Source of the DNA: Roseibium sp.
Lineage (GTDB): Bacteria; Pseudomonadota; Alphaproteobacteria; Rhizobiales; Stappiaceae
DNA length: 64,000 nucleotides
Assembly (NCBI GenBank): GCA_017643925.1
Contig: JAEPML010000020.1
Location: 20,831-84,830 of the forward strand
Direction of reading: 5' to 3'
Part shown: in pieces, positions 1-7,006 of the stretch
Position numbering within the stretch: position 1 is the stretch's first letter
Layout of the letters: every line of letters begins with the position of its first letter
Position numbers and translations under genes: made by a program
Notes under the pieces: model-generated
Told to the model about the DNA's origin: nothing
The model's input: the letters and a program-made list of their open reading frames with translations, nothing else
Database searches by the model: none

Positions 1-101
1 ATCGCCGGTTGAGTGATGTTCAACGCATCAGCAGCCCGACGGGTCGAGCGGTGCCGGTAGGCCATCTGAAAGAGTTCGATCTGACGGGCGGTGATACGCA
101 T
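1..101 (-). CDS. cuyR: LysR-family regulator, N-terminal fragment (probable CuyR)
   Basis: Partial gene running off the left edge; only the first 33 codons are present, starting at ATG 101-99. They encode a typical LysR winged helix-turn-helix start (MRITARQIELFQMAYRH, then RRAADALNITQPA). It is divergent from the exporter and PLP lyase at 206 and 940. That order (regulator, TSUP exporter, cysteate lyase) is the one described for the cuy locus of marine Roseobacter bacteria, so I infer it is the cysteate-responsive regulator. The effector domain is outside the window, so the symbol rests on context only. Confidence 0.7.
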   Translation of the reverse strand, partial: MRITARQIELFQMAYRHRSTRRAADALNITQPA

Positions 102-205
102 CGTTTTTGATAACTAATTTGCATCGAAAGATACAGGATTATGATTATTCTTTTATCGAACGGGGAGGTATTCCTCAGGACCGAACACGATGAGAAAGCC
201 AAGCT
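102..205. promoter_or_regulatory. Divergent cuyR / cuyZ promoter region
   Basis: The 104 bases between the divergent LysR gene and the exporter are AT-rich (133-170) and must hold both promoters and the LysR site. A GGGGAGG stretch at 162-168 is too far from the GTG start at 206 to be its ribosome site. I could not assign a specific T-N11-A box with confidence. Confidence 0.4.
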
Positions 206-934
206 GTGACCCTGGAAGCCTTGCCCCTGATGATTGCCGTTTTTGCCGGATCGGTTCTGCAGGCCGGTGTCGGCATCGGCTTCAGCATCGTGGTTGCCCC
301 CTTCATGATGATCATGCTTGGCACGGCAACAGCGATCCCCCTGCTTCTTCTGCTCAACACGCTCGTTTCCCTGGCCGCAATTGACTGGGCCAGTTGGCGT
401 GCCGAAGCTGACGTGATCCGTTATTCCATCGTCGGGGCCCTGGGAGGGATCTTCGGAGGTCTTGCGATTTACCCCTTGCTGTCCGAGGCCATGCTCCTGT
501 CGCTGGCCGCGAGCTTTCTGTTCATTGGCTTGGTTGTAAGCTTTGTGCCGCGCCTGCCGCTGATCGGCACCAGGGGCATTGTCACAGTTGCAGGGGCGTC
601 GGGCATGACCACCGCCTGGGCGGCGATGCCGGGGCCGTTGATGGTCATCGGATTGCTGGCCAGCGGCCGAACATCCGGGCAGGCGCGGGTTCTGGTGCAG
701 CCGATCGCCTTTGTGGCCTATGGCGTCGCATTCACTTTGCACGGTTTGACCAACTGGAGCCTGGTCTCCGAGGCTCCGTGGCTGGTCACCTTTGTCGCAA
801 CAACAATCGCAGGTGCCTTGCTTGGACGCATGGTCGGAGGCTATTTGCCGCTGCCCGTGATCAAGTTTTCGACCCGCATTATTTCTGTCTTCGCCTGTAT
901 CGCCCTTGTGCGACGCGCAATGCAGTTGGGGTGA
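206..934 (+). CDS. cuyZ: TSUP/TauE-SafE family exporter, probable sulfite exporter CuyZ
   Basis: 242-residue hydrophobic inner-membrane protein with alternating glycine-rich transmembrane stretches typical of the TauE/SafE (TSUP) anion exporters. It starts with GTG at 206; no ATG in frame gives the family N-terminus. The stop (932-934) is five bases from the ATG of the PLP lyase downstream, so the two are surely cotranscribed. In the cysteate pathway CuyA releases sulfite, and a TSUP protein is proposed to export it; that is the role inferred here. A general TSUP transporter is the alternative, because these proteins cannot be told apart by sequence alone. Confidence 0.75.
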   Translation: MTLEALPLMIAVFAGSVLQAGVGIGFSIVVAPFMMIMLGTATAIPLLLLLNTLVSLAAIDWASWRAEADVIRYSIVGALGGIFGGLAIYPLLSEAMLLSLAASFLFIGLVVSFVPRLPLIGTRGIVTVAGASGMTTAWAAMPGPLMVIGLLASGRTSGQARVLVQPIAFVAYGVAFTLHGLTNWSLVSEAPWLVTFVATTIAGALLGRMVGGYLPLPVIKFSTRIISVFACIALVRRAMQLG

Positions 935-939
935 GATCT

Positions 940-1962
940 ATGAGTGAAACAAGAACAGTTGCCGACTTCCTTGACGGCTTTCCACGCGCCGAATTGATGA
1001 CCGCCGAGACGCCGGTCGAGCATCTCGCACGTCTGTCAGAAGCGCTCGACATCGATCTCTGGATCAAGCGGGACGATCTGTCCGGTCTGGGTCTTGGGGG
1101 CAACAAGACACGGCAATTGGAGTTCTATTTCGGCGAGGCCCTTGCGAACAAGGCTGACACGGTGCTGATCACAGGTGCTGTCCAGTCCAATTTTGTCCGC
1201 TCCACCGCCGCTGCGGCTGCCCTTTTCGGGATGAAGGCCATATTGCAGCTGGAGGAGCGGGCGCCGGGAATGGGCGATGCCTATTATCGCTCGGGCAACG
1301 TGCTCTTGGCCCAGCTGTTGGGCGCAGAACATATGAGTTATCCGGTCGGAGAGGACGAGGCCGGCGCCGACAACGCCCTGCACGAACGGGCAGCCGGTCT
1401 CCGGACCGAGGGTCGAACGCCCTACGTCATCCATCTGGGTTTGGGGCATCCGCCCCTTGGCGCGCTGGGCTACATGGCCTGCGCGGAAGAACTGACCCGG
1501 CAGATGAACGATTTCGACGTCGCCGTGGTGCCGTCCGGCAGCGGTGCCACGCATGCGGGTTTTCTGTCCGGACTGCGCCTTGCCGGACATTCTGCGGATG
1601 TCTTCGGCATCTGTGTTCGCCGCAACCGCGATAGCCAGTTTCTGCGCATGCAGACAGTGCTGGAAAAGTTGGCTGACCTGCTCGGGCTGAAGGAAACGGT
1701 TCCCGACAGGGACATCATCACCTGGGATGGGGCGCTGGCACCCGGCTACGGTCGATTGGGCGAGAGCACCCGCACCGCGCTTGTGATGATGGCGCAGAAG
1801 GAAGGGATCTTCCTTGATCCGGTCTACACGGCCAAAACCTTCGCAGGCCTGCTGGGCCTGCTGAAGGAGGGCCGCATCCGGCCCGGGCAGAAAGTTGTCA
1901 TGATCCACACCGGAGGCGTTCCGGCGCTGTTCGGCTATCAGGAAGAGCTCGGCGTAGCCTGA
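940..1962 (+). CDS. cuyA: D-cysteine desulfhydrase-family PLP enzyme, probable L-cysteate sulfo-lyase CuyA
   Basis: 340-residue fold-type II PLP enzyme of the ACC deaminase / D-cysteine desulfhydrase family. The PLP lysine lies in GLGGNKTRQLEF near residue 51, followed by the substrate-loop sequence AVQSNFVRSTAAAAA. The ATG at 940 is chosen because the reading frame extends further upstream only through the exporter gene. The family includes D-cysteine desulfhydrase (DcyD) and L-cysteate sulfo-lyase (CuyA: cysteate to pyruvate, ammonia and sulfite). Linkage to a TSUP exporter and a divergent LysR gene favours CuyA. Enzymatic specificity cannot be read from the sequence. Confidence 0.7.
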   Translation: MSETRTVADFLDGFPRAELMTAETPVEHLARLSEALDIDLWIKRDDLSGLGLGGNKTRQLEFYFGEALANKADTVLITGAVQSNFVRSTAAAAALFGMKAILQLEERAPGMGDAYYRSGNVLLAQLLGAEHMSYPVGEDEAGADNALHERAAGLRTEGRTPYVIHLGLGHPPLGALGYMACAEELTRQMNDFDVAVVPSGSGATHAGFLSGLRLAGHSADVFGICVRRNRDSQFLRMQTVLEKLADLLGLKETVPDRDIITWDGALAPGYGRLGESTRTALVMMAQKEGIFLDPVYTAKTFAGLLGLLKEGRIRPGQKVVMIHTGGVPALFGYQEELGVA

Positions 1963-1995
1963 TGTCTGCAGCCGGTCTCAGTCTCGACCTTCTCT

Positions 1996-2472
1996 TCACA
2001 ACTGGGTCGGGTTTGGAGCGTCGCCATAGACCTCCACTGGATCAAAGGTTTTTTCCGTTTCGGTGAACTGTAGTTCGACGGGGCCGTTTTCGACCTCGAC
2101 AGGTACCGCGCGATAGAAACAGGAGCGGTAGCCGACGTGGCAGCTCGCACCGCCATCAATGGCAACACGCAGCCAAACGGCGTCCTGGTCATCGTCAATC
2201 CGCAATTCGACAACCTTCTGGATGAGTCCGCTGGTCGCCCCCTTGTGCCACAGGCACTTGCGGCTCCGGCTCCAGTAATGGGCTTCACCGGTTTTGATCG
2301 TGAGCGTGAGGGCTTCTTCGTTCATCACGCCCATCATCAGCACTTCGCCGGATTCGGCATCGGTCGTCACGACAGGCAACAAACCATTTGCGTCAAATTT
2401 CGGTGCGAGAAGTTTGCCTTCCTCTACCTGTTCCACCGAAACGCGGTTTGCGAAAAGACTGTTGGTCGTCAT
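1996..2472 (-). CDS. hisI: Phosphoribosyl-AMP cyclohydrolase
   Basis: 158 residues; third step of histidine biosynthesis, opening the purine ring of phosphoribosyl-AMP in the cytoplasm. Family motifs are clear: GEVLMMGVMNEEAL, TGEAHYWSRSRKCLWHKG and the metal-ligand segment SCHVGYRSCFYR with its conserved cysteines. The enzyme is zinc-dependent. The ATG at 2472 overlaps the folE stop as TGATG, so it is translationally coupled to folE; a GTG one codon upstream is in frame but less likely. A Zur-like site upstream of folE would control both. The PRA-pyrophosphohydrolase (HisE) domain is absent, as usual in alphaproteobacteria. Confidence 0.93.
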   Translation of the reverse strand: MTTNSLFANRVSVEQVEEGKLLAPKFDANGLLPVVTTDAESGEVLMMGVMNEEALTLTIKTGEAHYWSRSRKCLWHKGATSGLIQKVVELRIDDDQDAVWLRVAIDGGASCHVGYRSCFYRAVPVEVENGPVELQFTETEKTFDPVEVYGDAPNPTQL

Positions 2473-3146
2473 CACACGTTCTCGCCTTTGTAACCACTGA
2501 TCGAAGACAGAAAGTCTCTTCGAAGTTCAGCATCCGTTTGAAATTCGCCCAGCAGGCGTCGGGTCATCATGGAAACGCCCGGCTTCTTGATGCCGCGGGT
2601 GGTCATGCACATGTGCGCCGCTTCGACAACAACGGCGACGCCGCGAGGTTGCAGCACCTCCTGGATGGTGTCGGCAACCTGAGAGGTCAGGGTTTCCTGG
2701 ATTTGAAGCCGCTTTGCGAAAACTTCCACGACACGGGCCAGTTTGCTGATACCAACAACACGGTTGGCCGGTAGGTAGGCGACATGCACCTTGCCAATGA
2801 TCGGCACGACATGGTGTTCGCAGTGCGATTCCAGCCGCATGTTCCGGAGCACGATGAGATCATTGTAATCATTTGTCTCTTCGAACGTGCGGGCCAGCAG
2901 TTCCGCAGGATCGATCTTGTACCCTTCGAAGAATTCTTCGTAAGCGCGAACAACGCGCGCCGGAGTGTCAACGAGTCCCTCGCGGTCCGGATTGTCGCCG
3001 CTCCACTCAAGCAGGACCCGAACAGCTGCTTCGGCATCAGCACGGGACGGGCGCAACCCGTGTTCCCGTCGATACTCTGCCATGGCTGCAACAGTCGCAG
3101 CATAAGTCATATGTCTCACAACCTCTGTCGTTGGATCGGGCGACAT
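2472..3146 (-). CDS. folE: GTP cyclohydrolase I (type IA, zinc-dependent)
   Basis: 224 residues; makes dihydroneopterin triphosphate from GTP, first step of folate synthesis. It has the zinc-type signature ESHCEHHVVPIIGK plus the second cysteine in AAHMCMTTRGIKK, so it is the zinc-requiring FolE and not the FolE2/IB type that replaces it under zinc starvation. The first ATG (3146) has no Shine-Dalgarno sequence and lies only nine bases from the Zur-like palindrome at 3156-3168. An in-frame ATG at 3110, preceded by AGAGG, is a credible alternative start giving 212 residues. hisI follows with a TGATG overlap. Confidence 0.92.
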   Translation of the reverse strand: MSPDPTTEVVRHMTYAATVAAMAEYRREHGLRPSRADAEAAVRVLLEWSGDNPDREGLVDTPARVVRAYEEFFEGYKIDPAELLARTFEETNDYNDLIVLRNMRLESHCEHHVVPIIGKVHVAYLPANRVVGISKLARVVEVFAKRLQIQETLTSQVADTIQEVLQPRGVAVVVEAAHMCMTTRGIKKPGVSMMTRRLLGEFQTDAELRRDFLSSISGYKGENV

Positions 3147-3155
3147 AAATGCAAT

Positions 3156-3168
3156 GATATAACATAAC
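3156..3168 (-). promoter_or_regulatory. Zur-like operator upstream of folE-hisI
   Basis: GATATAACATAAC, one mismatch from the palindrome GTTAT-N3-ATAAC. On the folE strand the wider context reads CTGTTATGTTATATCATTG, close to the proteobacterial Zur consensus as I remember it (AATGTTAT..ATAACATT). It lies immediately upstream of the first folE start. Assignment to Zur is by motif resemblance; no zur gene is in the window. Confidence 0.55.
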
Positions 3169-3300
3169 AGTCAATCTACGATTTTGTGTGGTGACCAAAT
3201 GTGCCTTTGACCTCGTGTCGGCGTGCATGAGGCCTCGGTTTGGTTGACCCTGCATCATCTGGGACTAACAAGCCCACTTGCCTTGATTTGGACTCAATAC

Positions 3301-3313
3301 GTTATAACATAAC
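3301..3313 (+). promoter_or_regulatory. Zur-like operator upstream of the COG0523 operon
   Basis: Perfect palindrome GTTATAACATAAC (GTTAT-AAC-ATAAC), flanked by CAATAC and ATTGCG; the complement reads AATGTTATGTTATAACG. It shares the 11-mer ATAACATAAC plus flanks with the site at 3156-3168, 145 bases away on the divergent side. It lies about 100 bases before the likely start of the SnoaL-like gene that opens the plus-strand operon. Two similar sites bracketing a divergent promoter region argue for one regulator, most simply Zur. Confidence 0.6.
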
Positions 3314-3410
3314 ATTGCGAAGCAATGGAGACCGTAAACGCACCTTTGGAAGGCTGCGTGGTCATCAAATCGCGCAATATGAAGAACGTGATCAAGGGCA
3401 GGATCAAGAT

Positions 3411-3833
3411 TTGCAACAAAGTGTCGTCAACCAGTCACAAACCGCTGAAACCTCTGATATTGAGGCGGCGCGGACAACCTTGAGACAATGGACCGAGGCA
3501 GTCGCGGTAGGTCGCGTGGAGGGTATTTTGGCGCTCTATGCACCGGACGCAATTCTGGTGCCGACCTTGTCGAACGAGATCGTTTCCGATGAGGCCGGAC
3601 GTCGTCGCTATTTTGAGTTCTTTCTTTCAAACGGCAAAGCCGAATGCACGATCAACAGCGAAAAGATCCGGATTGACCACAAGCGTTGCACGGTTGCGAT
3701 TGCCGGGATCTATTCCTTCTTGTTCCAAAGAAGTACCGGCCCGGAAACAGTTCCTGCAAGGTTCCTGTTCACTTTTGAAAGAACAGGCGGGGATTGGCGG
3801 ATCTCCGGGCATCATTCCTCGCGTTGTATCTGA
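3411..3833 (+). CDS. SnoaL-like / SgcJ-EcaC-type protein of unknown function
   Basis: About 140 residues with a nuclear-transport-factor-2-like fold. A helical start (SDIEAARTTLRQWTEAV) is followed by LYAPDAILVPTLSNE, a region of beta strands and the end motif FERTGGDWRISGHHSSR, typical of SnoaL_3/CaMKII-association-like proteins. The start is uncertain. No ATG or GTG exists in frame after the Zur-like site, so I chose TTG 3411, which has AGGA seven bases upstream. The open frame itself reaches back past the operator to 3240. It opens the operon with the two GTPase genes. The function is unknown, and a frameshifted N-terminus is possible. Confidence 0.65.
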   Translation: MQQSVVNQSQTAETSDIEAARTTLRQWTEAVAVGRVEGILALYAPDAILVPTLSNEIVSDEAGRRRYFEFFLSNGKAECTINSEKIRIDHKRCTVAIAGIYSFLFQRSTGPETVPARFLFTFERTGGDWRISGHHSSRCI

Positions 3834-3890
3834 AAGCGGCAAGGCATTTGAGCTCAAGCAAACCAGTCAACCCAAGGCGACCTGTAGTCC

Positions 3891-5069
3891 ATGGTACTTC
3901 CTGACCGAATTCCAGTTTTCTTGCTGAGTGGGTTCCTAGGTGCAGGCAAGTCCACGCTACTGAACGAATTCCTCGGAGATCCTTCCGTCAAGGACACGGC
4001 TGTGATCATCAACGAGTTCGGAGACGTGCCGGTTGATCACTTGCTCGTGCGACAGGGGCAAACAACGATCAGCCAGATTTCCACTGGCTGTTTGTGTTGC
4101 TCGGATTCAACGGACATTCGTCAAACACTCGCTGATCTCGAGGATGCAGTATCCGAGGGGCTGACCGGCAAGTTTGCGCGGGTCATTGTCGAGATGAGCG
4201 GGCTCGGCGACCCGGCGCCGCTGGTGAATGCATTTGCCGCCAACACCGGCACGGAACCGGGAAACCGGGACGATACCAACAGTCCTGAATTCTACCTTGC
4301 AGGCGTCGTTACCCTGTTCGACACGATTGCCGGGACGGCGACGGTCGAGAACCATTTCGAGGCGCTGAAACAGCTCGCATTTGCGGATCAGATCGTTCTG
4401 ACCAAAACGGACATGACGACGAACACGAACGTCGCCACTGACAGCGTCTCGCTGACACAGGGACTGCGTGAACTCAATGCAAGCGCGGAAATTATCGACC
4501 GTCAAACCGTCGACCTGATGAGCCTTTTCTCACCGCGGCCCTATTCGGAAATCGACCGCGGAGAAGACGTGGCCGGGTGGTTGGCGTTGGAAACCGTACT
4601 GGCCCAGGATGCCGGACACGCCCACCGAGCCAGCGGACACAGCTCGTCTTCAAGGCACGGAGATGGCATTCGAACATTCAGCATTGTCAGCGATACCCCT
4701 CTCTCGGAGAAACGATTTCACCGCTTTCTGTCCCTTCTCCAAAACTCGGCCGGACAGCGCCTGTTGCGTGTGAAAGGGATCGTCGCCACCGAAGAAAGCC
4801 CGGAAGCGCCGCTGATTGTCCATGCGGTCCAGCACACCGTATCGAAGCCCAACCGGTTGCCTGCCTGGCCCGATGAAGACCACCGAACACGCCTTGTGTT
4901 CATCATGGACGGGATCGATCCCGAACCGGTGCGTGATCTGTTTACCGCGATACTCGAAAAGACTCCGTTTTCGCTTGTTAACTCGCTCAAAAACGCGGGA
5001 GGCGTTCTGAGAACGTCGATTTCCCGCAAGTTTTCCAATTTCACCGACACGTCTCGGAGGTCGCAATGA
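3891..5069 (+). CDS. COG0523 (CobW/Zng-like) GTPase, metallochaperone 1
   Basis: 392-residue G3E-family GTPase. Walker A is GFLGAGKST near residue 15. The metal motif GCLCC sits near residue 65, the Walker-B-like segment is EMSGLGDPAP, and TKTD is the base-recognition motif. A CobW C-terminal domain follows a modest histidine-containing linker (HAHRASGHSSSSRHGDG). COG0523 proteins deliver metals, with zinc, cobalt and nitrile hydratase iron or cobalt among known clients. Here the Zur-like site and neighbouring folE and hisI point to zinc. The stop overlaps the ATG of the second GTPase by four bases, so the two are translated in tandem. It is longer and less histidine-rich than its neighbour. 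Confidence 0.88.
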   Translation: MVLPDRIPVFLLSGFLGAGKSTLLNEFLGDPSVKDTAVIINEFGDVPVDHLLVRQGQTTISQISTGCLCCSDSTDIRQTLADLEDAVSEGLTGKFARVIVEMSGLGDPAPLVNAFAANTGTEPGNRDDTNSPEFYLAGVVTLFDTIAGTATVENHFEALKQLAFADQIVLTKTDMTTNTNVATDSVSLTQGLRELNASAEIIDRQTVDLMSLFSPRPYSEIDRGEDVAGWLALETVLAQDAGHAHRASGHSSSSRHGDGIRTFSIVSDTPLSEKRFHRFLSLLQNSAGQRLLRVKGIVATEESPEAPLIVHAVQHTVSKPNRLPAWPDEDHRTRLVFIMDGIDPEPVRDLFTAILEKTPFSLVNSLKNAGGVLRTSISRKFSNFTDTSRRSQ

Positions 5070-6061
5070 ATGATTTGAAGCAGACACCCGTCACCGTACT
5101 CACGGGTTATCTTGGCGCAGGCAAAACCACGTTGCTCAATCGCATTCTCACCGAAAATCACGGCAAACGATATGCGGTGATTGTGAATGAGTTTGGTGAA
5201 ATCGGGATCGACAATGATCTCGTCGTGGATTCAGACGAAGAAATCTTTGAAATGAACAACGGCTGCATTTGTTGCACCGTGCGTGGCGATCTCATTCGCA
5301 TCATTGACGGGCTGATGAAACGCCAAGGCCACTTCGATGCCATCCTGATCGAGACCACGGGTCTCGCAGACCCGGCTCCCGTGGCGCAGACATTCTTCAT
5401 GGACGAAGACGTTCAGGCGAAAACGAAGCTTGATGCAATTGTGACCGTGGTCGATGCCAAACACTTGCTCGACGAGATCGACAGAGCCCATGAAGCGCAA
5501 GAGCAGCTGGCATTCGCCGATCTGGTTCTCCTGAACAAGATTGACCTCGTCGGCGAAGAAGACATTGCGCAGGTGGAGGCGCGCATACGCGCAATCAATC
5601 CGACAGCGAAGATCATCCGCAGTGAACGATGCCATGTCGCGCTGAAGGACGTTCTCGGTCGCGATGCGTTCAGCCTTGATCGTGTGCTTGAGATTGAACC
5701 GGAGTTCCTTAAGCACGGCCACCATCACCATCACCATCACGACGATCATGTGACCAGCTTCTCGCTCCTGAGCGACACGCCGCTCGATCCGCAGCGTTTC
5801 TTTCCGTGGATCCAGTCGGTCGCCCAGACCTTTGGCCCCGACATGTTGCGCATGAAGGGAATCATTGCCTTCGAAGACGATGATGATCGCTTTGTAATGC
5901 AGGGTGTCCACATGTTGCTGGAAGGAAATCATCAACGCCCCTGGTCGCCGGAGGAGCCGCGGACAACCCGAATGGTCTTCATTGGGCGGGACCTCCCGCG
6001 CAACACCATTGAAGAGGGTTTCAGGCAGTGTTTCGCCATGCCGGAAATGGCAGGAGCATGA
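5066..6061 (+). CDS. COG0523 (CobW/Zng-like) GTPase, metallochaperone 2
   Basis: 331 residues. GTPase motifs are GYLGAGKTT, NEFGEIGID, the metal motif GCICCTVRGDL, ETTGLADPAP and NKID. A linker with seven consecutive histidines (HGHHHHHHHDDH, about residues 217-228) precedes the CobW C-terminal domain, the standard layout for zinc-linked COG0523 proteins. It is coupled to the first GTPase (four-base overlap) and to the small gene downstream (ATG 6058 inside its own stop). Tandem, diverged copies suggest two client proteins or two metals. The metal assignment is an inference from the operator and the neighbours. Confidence 0.92.
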   Translation: MNDLKQTPVTVLTGYLGAGKTTLLNRILTENHGKRYAVIVNEFGEIGIDNDLVVDSDEEIFEMNNGCICCTVRGDLIRIIDGLMKRQGHFDAILIETTGLADPAPVAQTFFMDEDVQAKTKLDAIVTVVDAKHLLDEIDRAHEAQEQLAFADLVLLNKIDLVGEEDIAQVEARIRAINPTAKIIRSERCHVALKDVLGRDAFSLDRVLEIEPEFLKHGHHHHHHHDDHVTSFSLLSDTPLDPQRFFPWIQSVAQTFGPDMLRMKGIIAFEDDDDRFVMQGVHMLLEGNHQRPWSPEEPRTTRMVFIGRDLPRNTIEEGFRQCFAMPEMAGA

Positions 6062-6342
6062 CCGGATTCAACAATCCTCTTGCCCCGAAATTCACCCGTT
6101 TGAAGTCAAAGTCGACGGAGATAAAGAGCTGGGTAAGGGAGCAGATGGCGTTGCAGGAGGATTGCCCGGTCACCGTGGCCGAACTGGCTTGCCGCGACGA
6201 TGGCTGTCCGGACATCGAAACCGTTATTGGTGTTCTTGAACCTGAAAAACCGATCGTAACGCTCCGGGTGCATACGCACATGAATGAAGTGACAAAAGAG
6301 GCTGTTGCAGAGGCGGTGCAAACGCTTTCACAGTCACAGTGA
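6058..6342 (+). CDS. Small conserved protein with C-x4-C motif, partner of COG0523 GTPases
   Basis: 94 residues, starting at an ATG that overlaps the stop of the second GTPase (ATGA). A basic N-terminus is followed by a helix (STEIKSWVREQMAL) and the motif VAELACRDDGCPDIET, whose two cysteines are four residues apart, then a beta-rich end. I recall similar small proteins next to CobW-like genes in other alphaproteobacteria, without a known function. A metal-binding acceptor or adaptor for the GTPases is plausible but unproven. No signal peptide or membrane segment is visible, so it should be cytoplasmic. Confidence 0.8.
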   Translation: MTGFNNPLAPKFTRLKSKSTEIKSWVREQMALQEDCPVTVAELACRDDGCPDIETVIGVLEPEKPIVTLRVHTHMNEVTKEAVAEAVQTLSQSQ

Positions 6343-6427
6343 CCATGCGTGGTTCTACTGCAGTTAGCGTTCCTCTTTGCAAGTGCGTCGAAGGCCAGAC
6401 ACCAAAACCTCTGGAACACAATCCGTG

Positions 6428-6452
6428 CCAACACGCAGGACTTGCGTGTTGG
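6428..6452 (+). terminator. Perfect hairpin after the COG0523 operon
   Basis: Ten-base-pair perfect stem CCAACACGCA / TGCGTGTTGG with a five-base loop, 86 bases after the stop at 6342. No run of T follows directly, only TTTT at 6462-6465, so it may be a weak or factor-dependent terminator. The rest of 6343-6588 shows no gene. Confidence 0.5.
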
Positions 6453-6588
6453 TGACCTGAGTTTTCGTCGGAATGGCAGGCCATGACCGAGGCCCGCGTT
6501 GGGGACATCTCAGCGCTATCGAGTTGCCAGTTTCCAGCCTTTGATGAGCCCCGTTCCTGACTGGCTTGAGATCGCGGATTTTTTGTGT

Positions 6589-6610
6589 CATTCTATCATT
6601 CGATAGAATG
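6589..6610 (+). promoter_or_regulatory. Palindromic operator of the SmtB-type repressor
   Basis: Perfect inverted repeat CATTCTATC-ATTC-GATAGAATG, nine-base arms with a four-base spacer. It ends eleven bases before the GTG start of the ArsR/SmtB gene. Size and position match the imperfect 12-2-12-like operators of this family, so autoregulation is very likely. A separate Shine-Dalgarno sequence is not obvious in the GAAAAATAAA that follows. Confidence 0.75.
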
Positions 6611-6621
6611 GAAAAATAAAA

Positions 6622-6987
6622 GTGGCCCCATTGACTGATCTGCCTGACTGCTCCCCCGATGCACATACGCAGCGTGAGAGCACCACCTTGCCACCACGGG
6701 CAAACATTGAAGCTGCAGCAATGATGCTGCGGGCCGCCGGTGATCCGGCGCGTTTGCGTATCCTGCTGTTGTTGGCAAACGGCGAAAGGTGTGTCACCGA
6801 ACTTGCAGAAGCAGAAGACGAAAAGATCGCCACGGTCTCTGCGCGTTTGAAACAGCTACATGCTGCACGGCTGGTCAGCAAACGCCGGGAAGCAAAGCAT
6901 ATCTACTACACCCTTGCCGATGATCATGTTGTGCATCTCCTGCGCGACATACTGGATCATGCGGCAGAGGACCCATCCCTTGTCTAG
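6622..6987 (+). CDS. ArsR/SmtB-family zinc-type repressor with intact alpha-5 site
   Basis: 121-residue winged-helix repressor starting at GTG 6622. The DNA-binding core is LRAAGDPARLRILLLLANGE followed by VTELAEAEDEKIATVSARLKQLHAARLVSKRREAKHIYYTL. Its last helix carries D100-x-H102-x10-H113-x2-E116, exactly the alpha-5 zinc-site spacing of SmtB, CzrA and ZiaR. The alpha-3N cysteine motif of ArsR/CadC (CVCDL-like) is only partly represented (RCVTEL). I therefore expect zinc, or cobalt, to release it from the palindrome at 6589-6610. The histidine-rich gene starts 19 bases downstream and is probably its regulated partner. Confidence 0.88.
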   Translation: MAPLTDLPDCSPDAHTQRESTTLPPRANIEAAAMMLRAAGDPARLRILLLLANGERCVTELAEAEDEKIATVSARLKQLHAARLVSKRREAKHIYYTLADDHVVHLLRDILDHAAEDPSLV

Positions 6988-7006
6988 AACTGGAAGGAGA
7001 TAAGTC

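Noticed and set aside
20..742. Long minus-strand open frame opposite the TSUP exporter gene
   Set aside because: Low-complexity, glutamine- and histidine-rich translation with no family likeness; it is the antisense shadow of a membrane protein gene.
5720..5745. Seven-histidine run as a vector or cloning-tag artefact
   Set aside because: It lies inside a COG0523 gene at the usual place of a natural histidine-rich loop, with matching frame and context.
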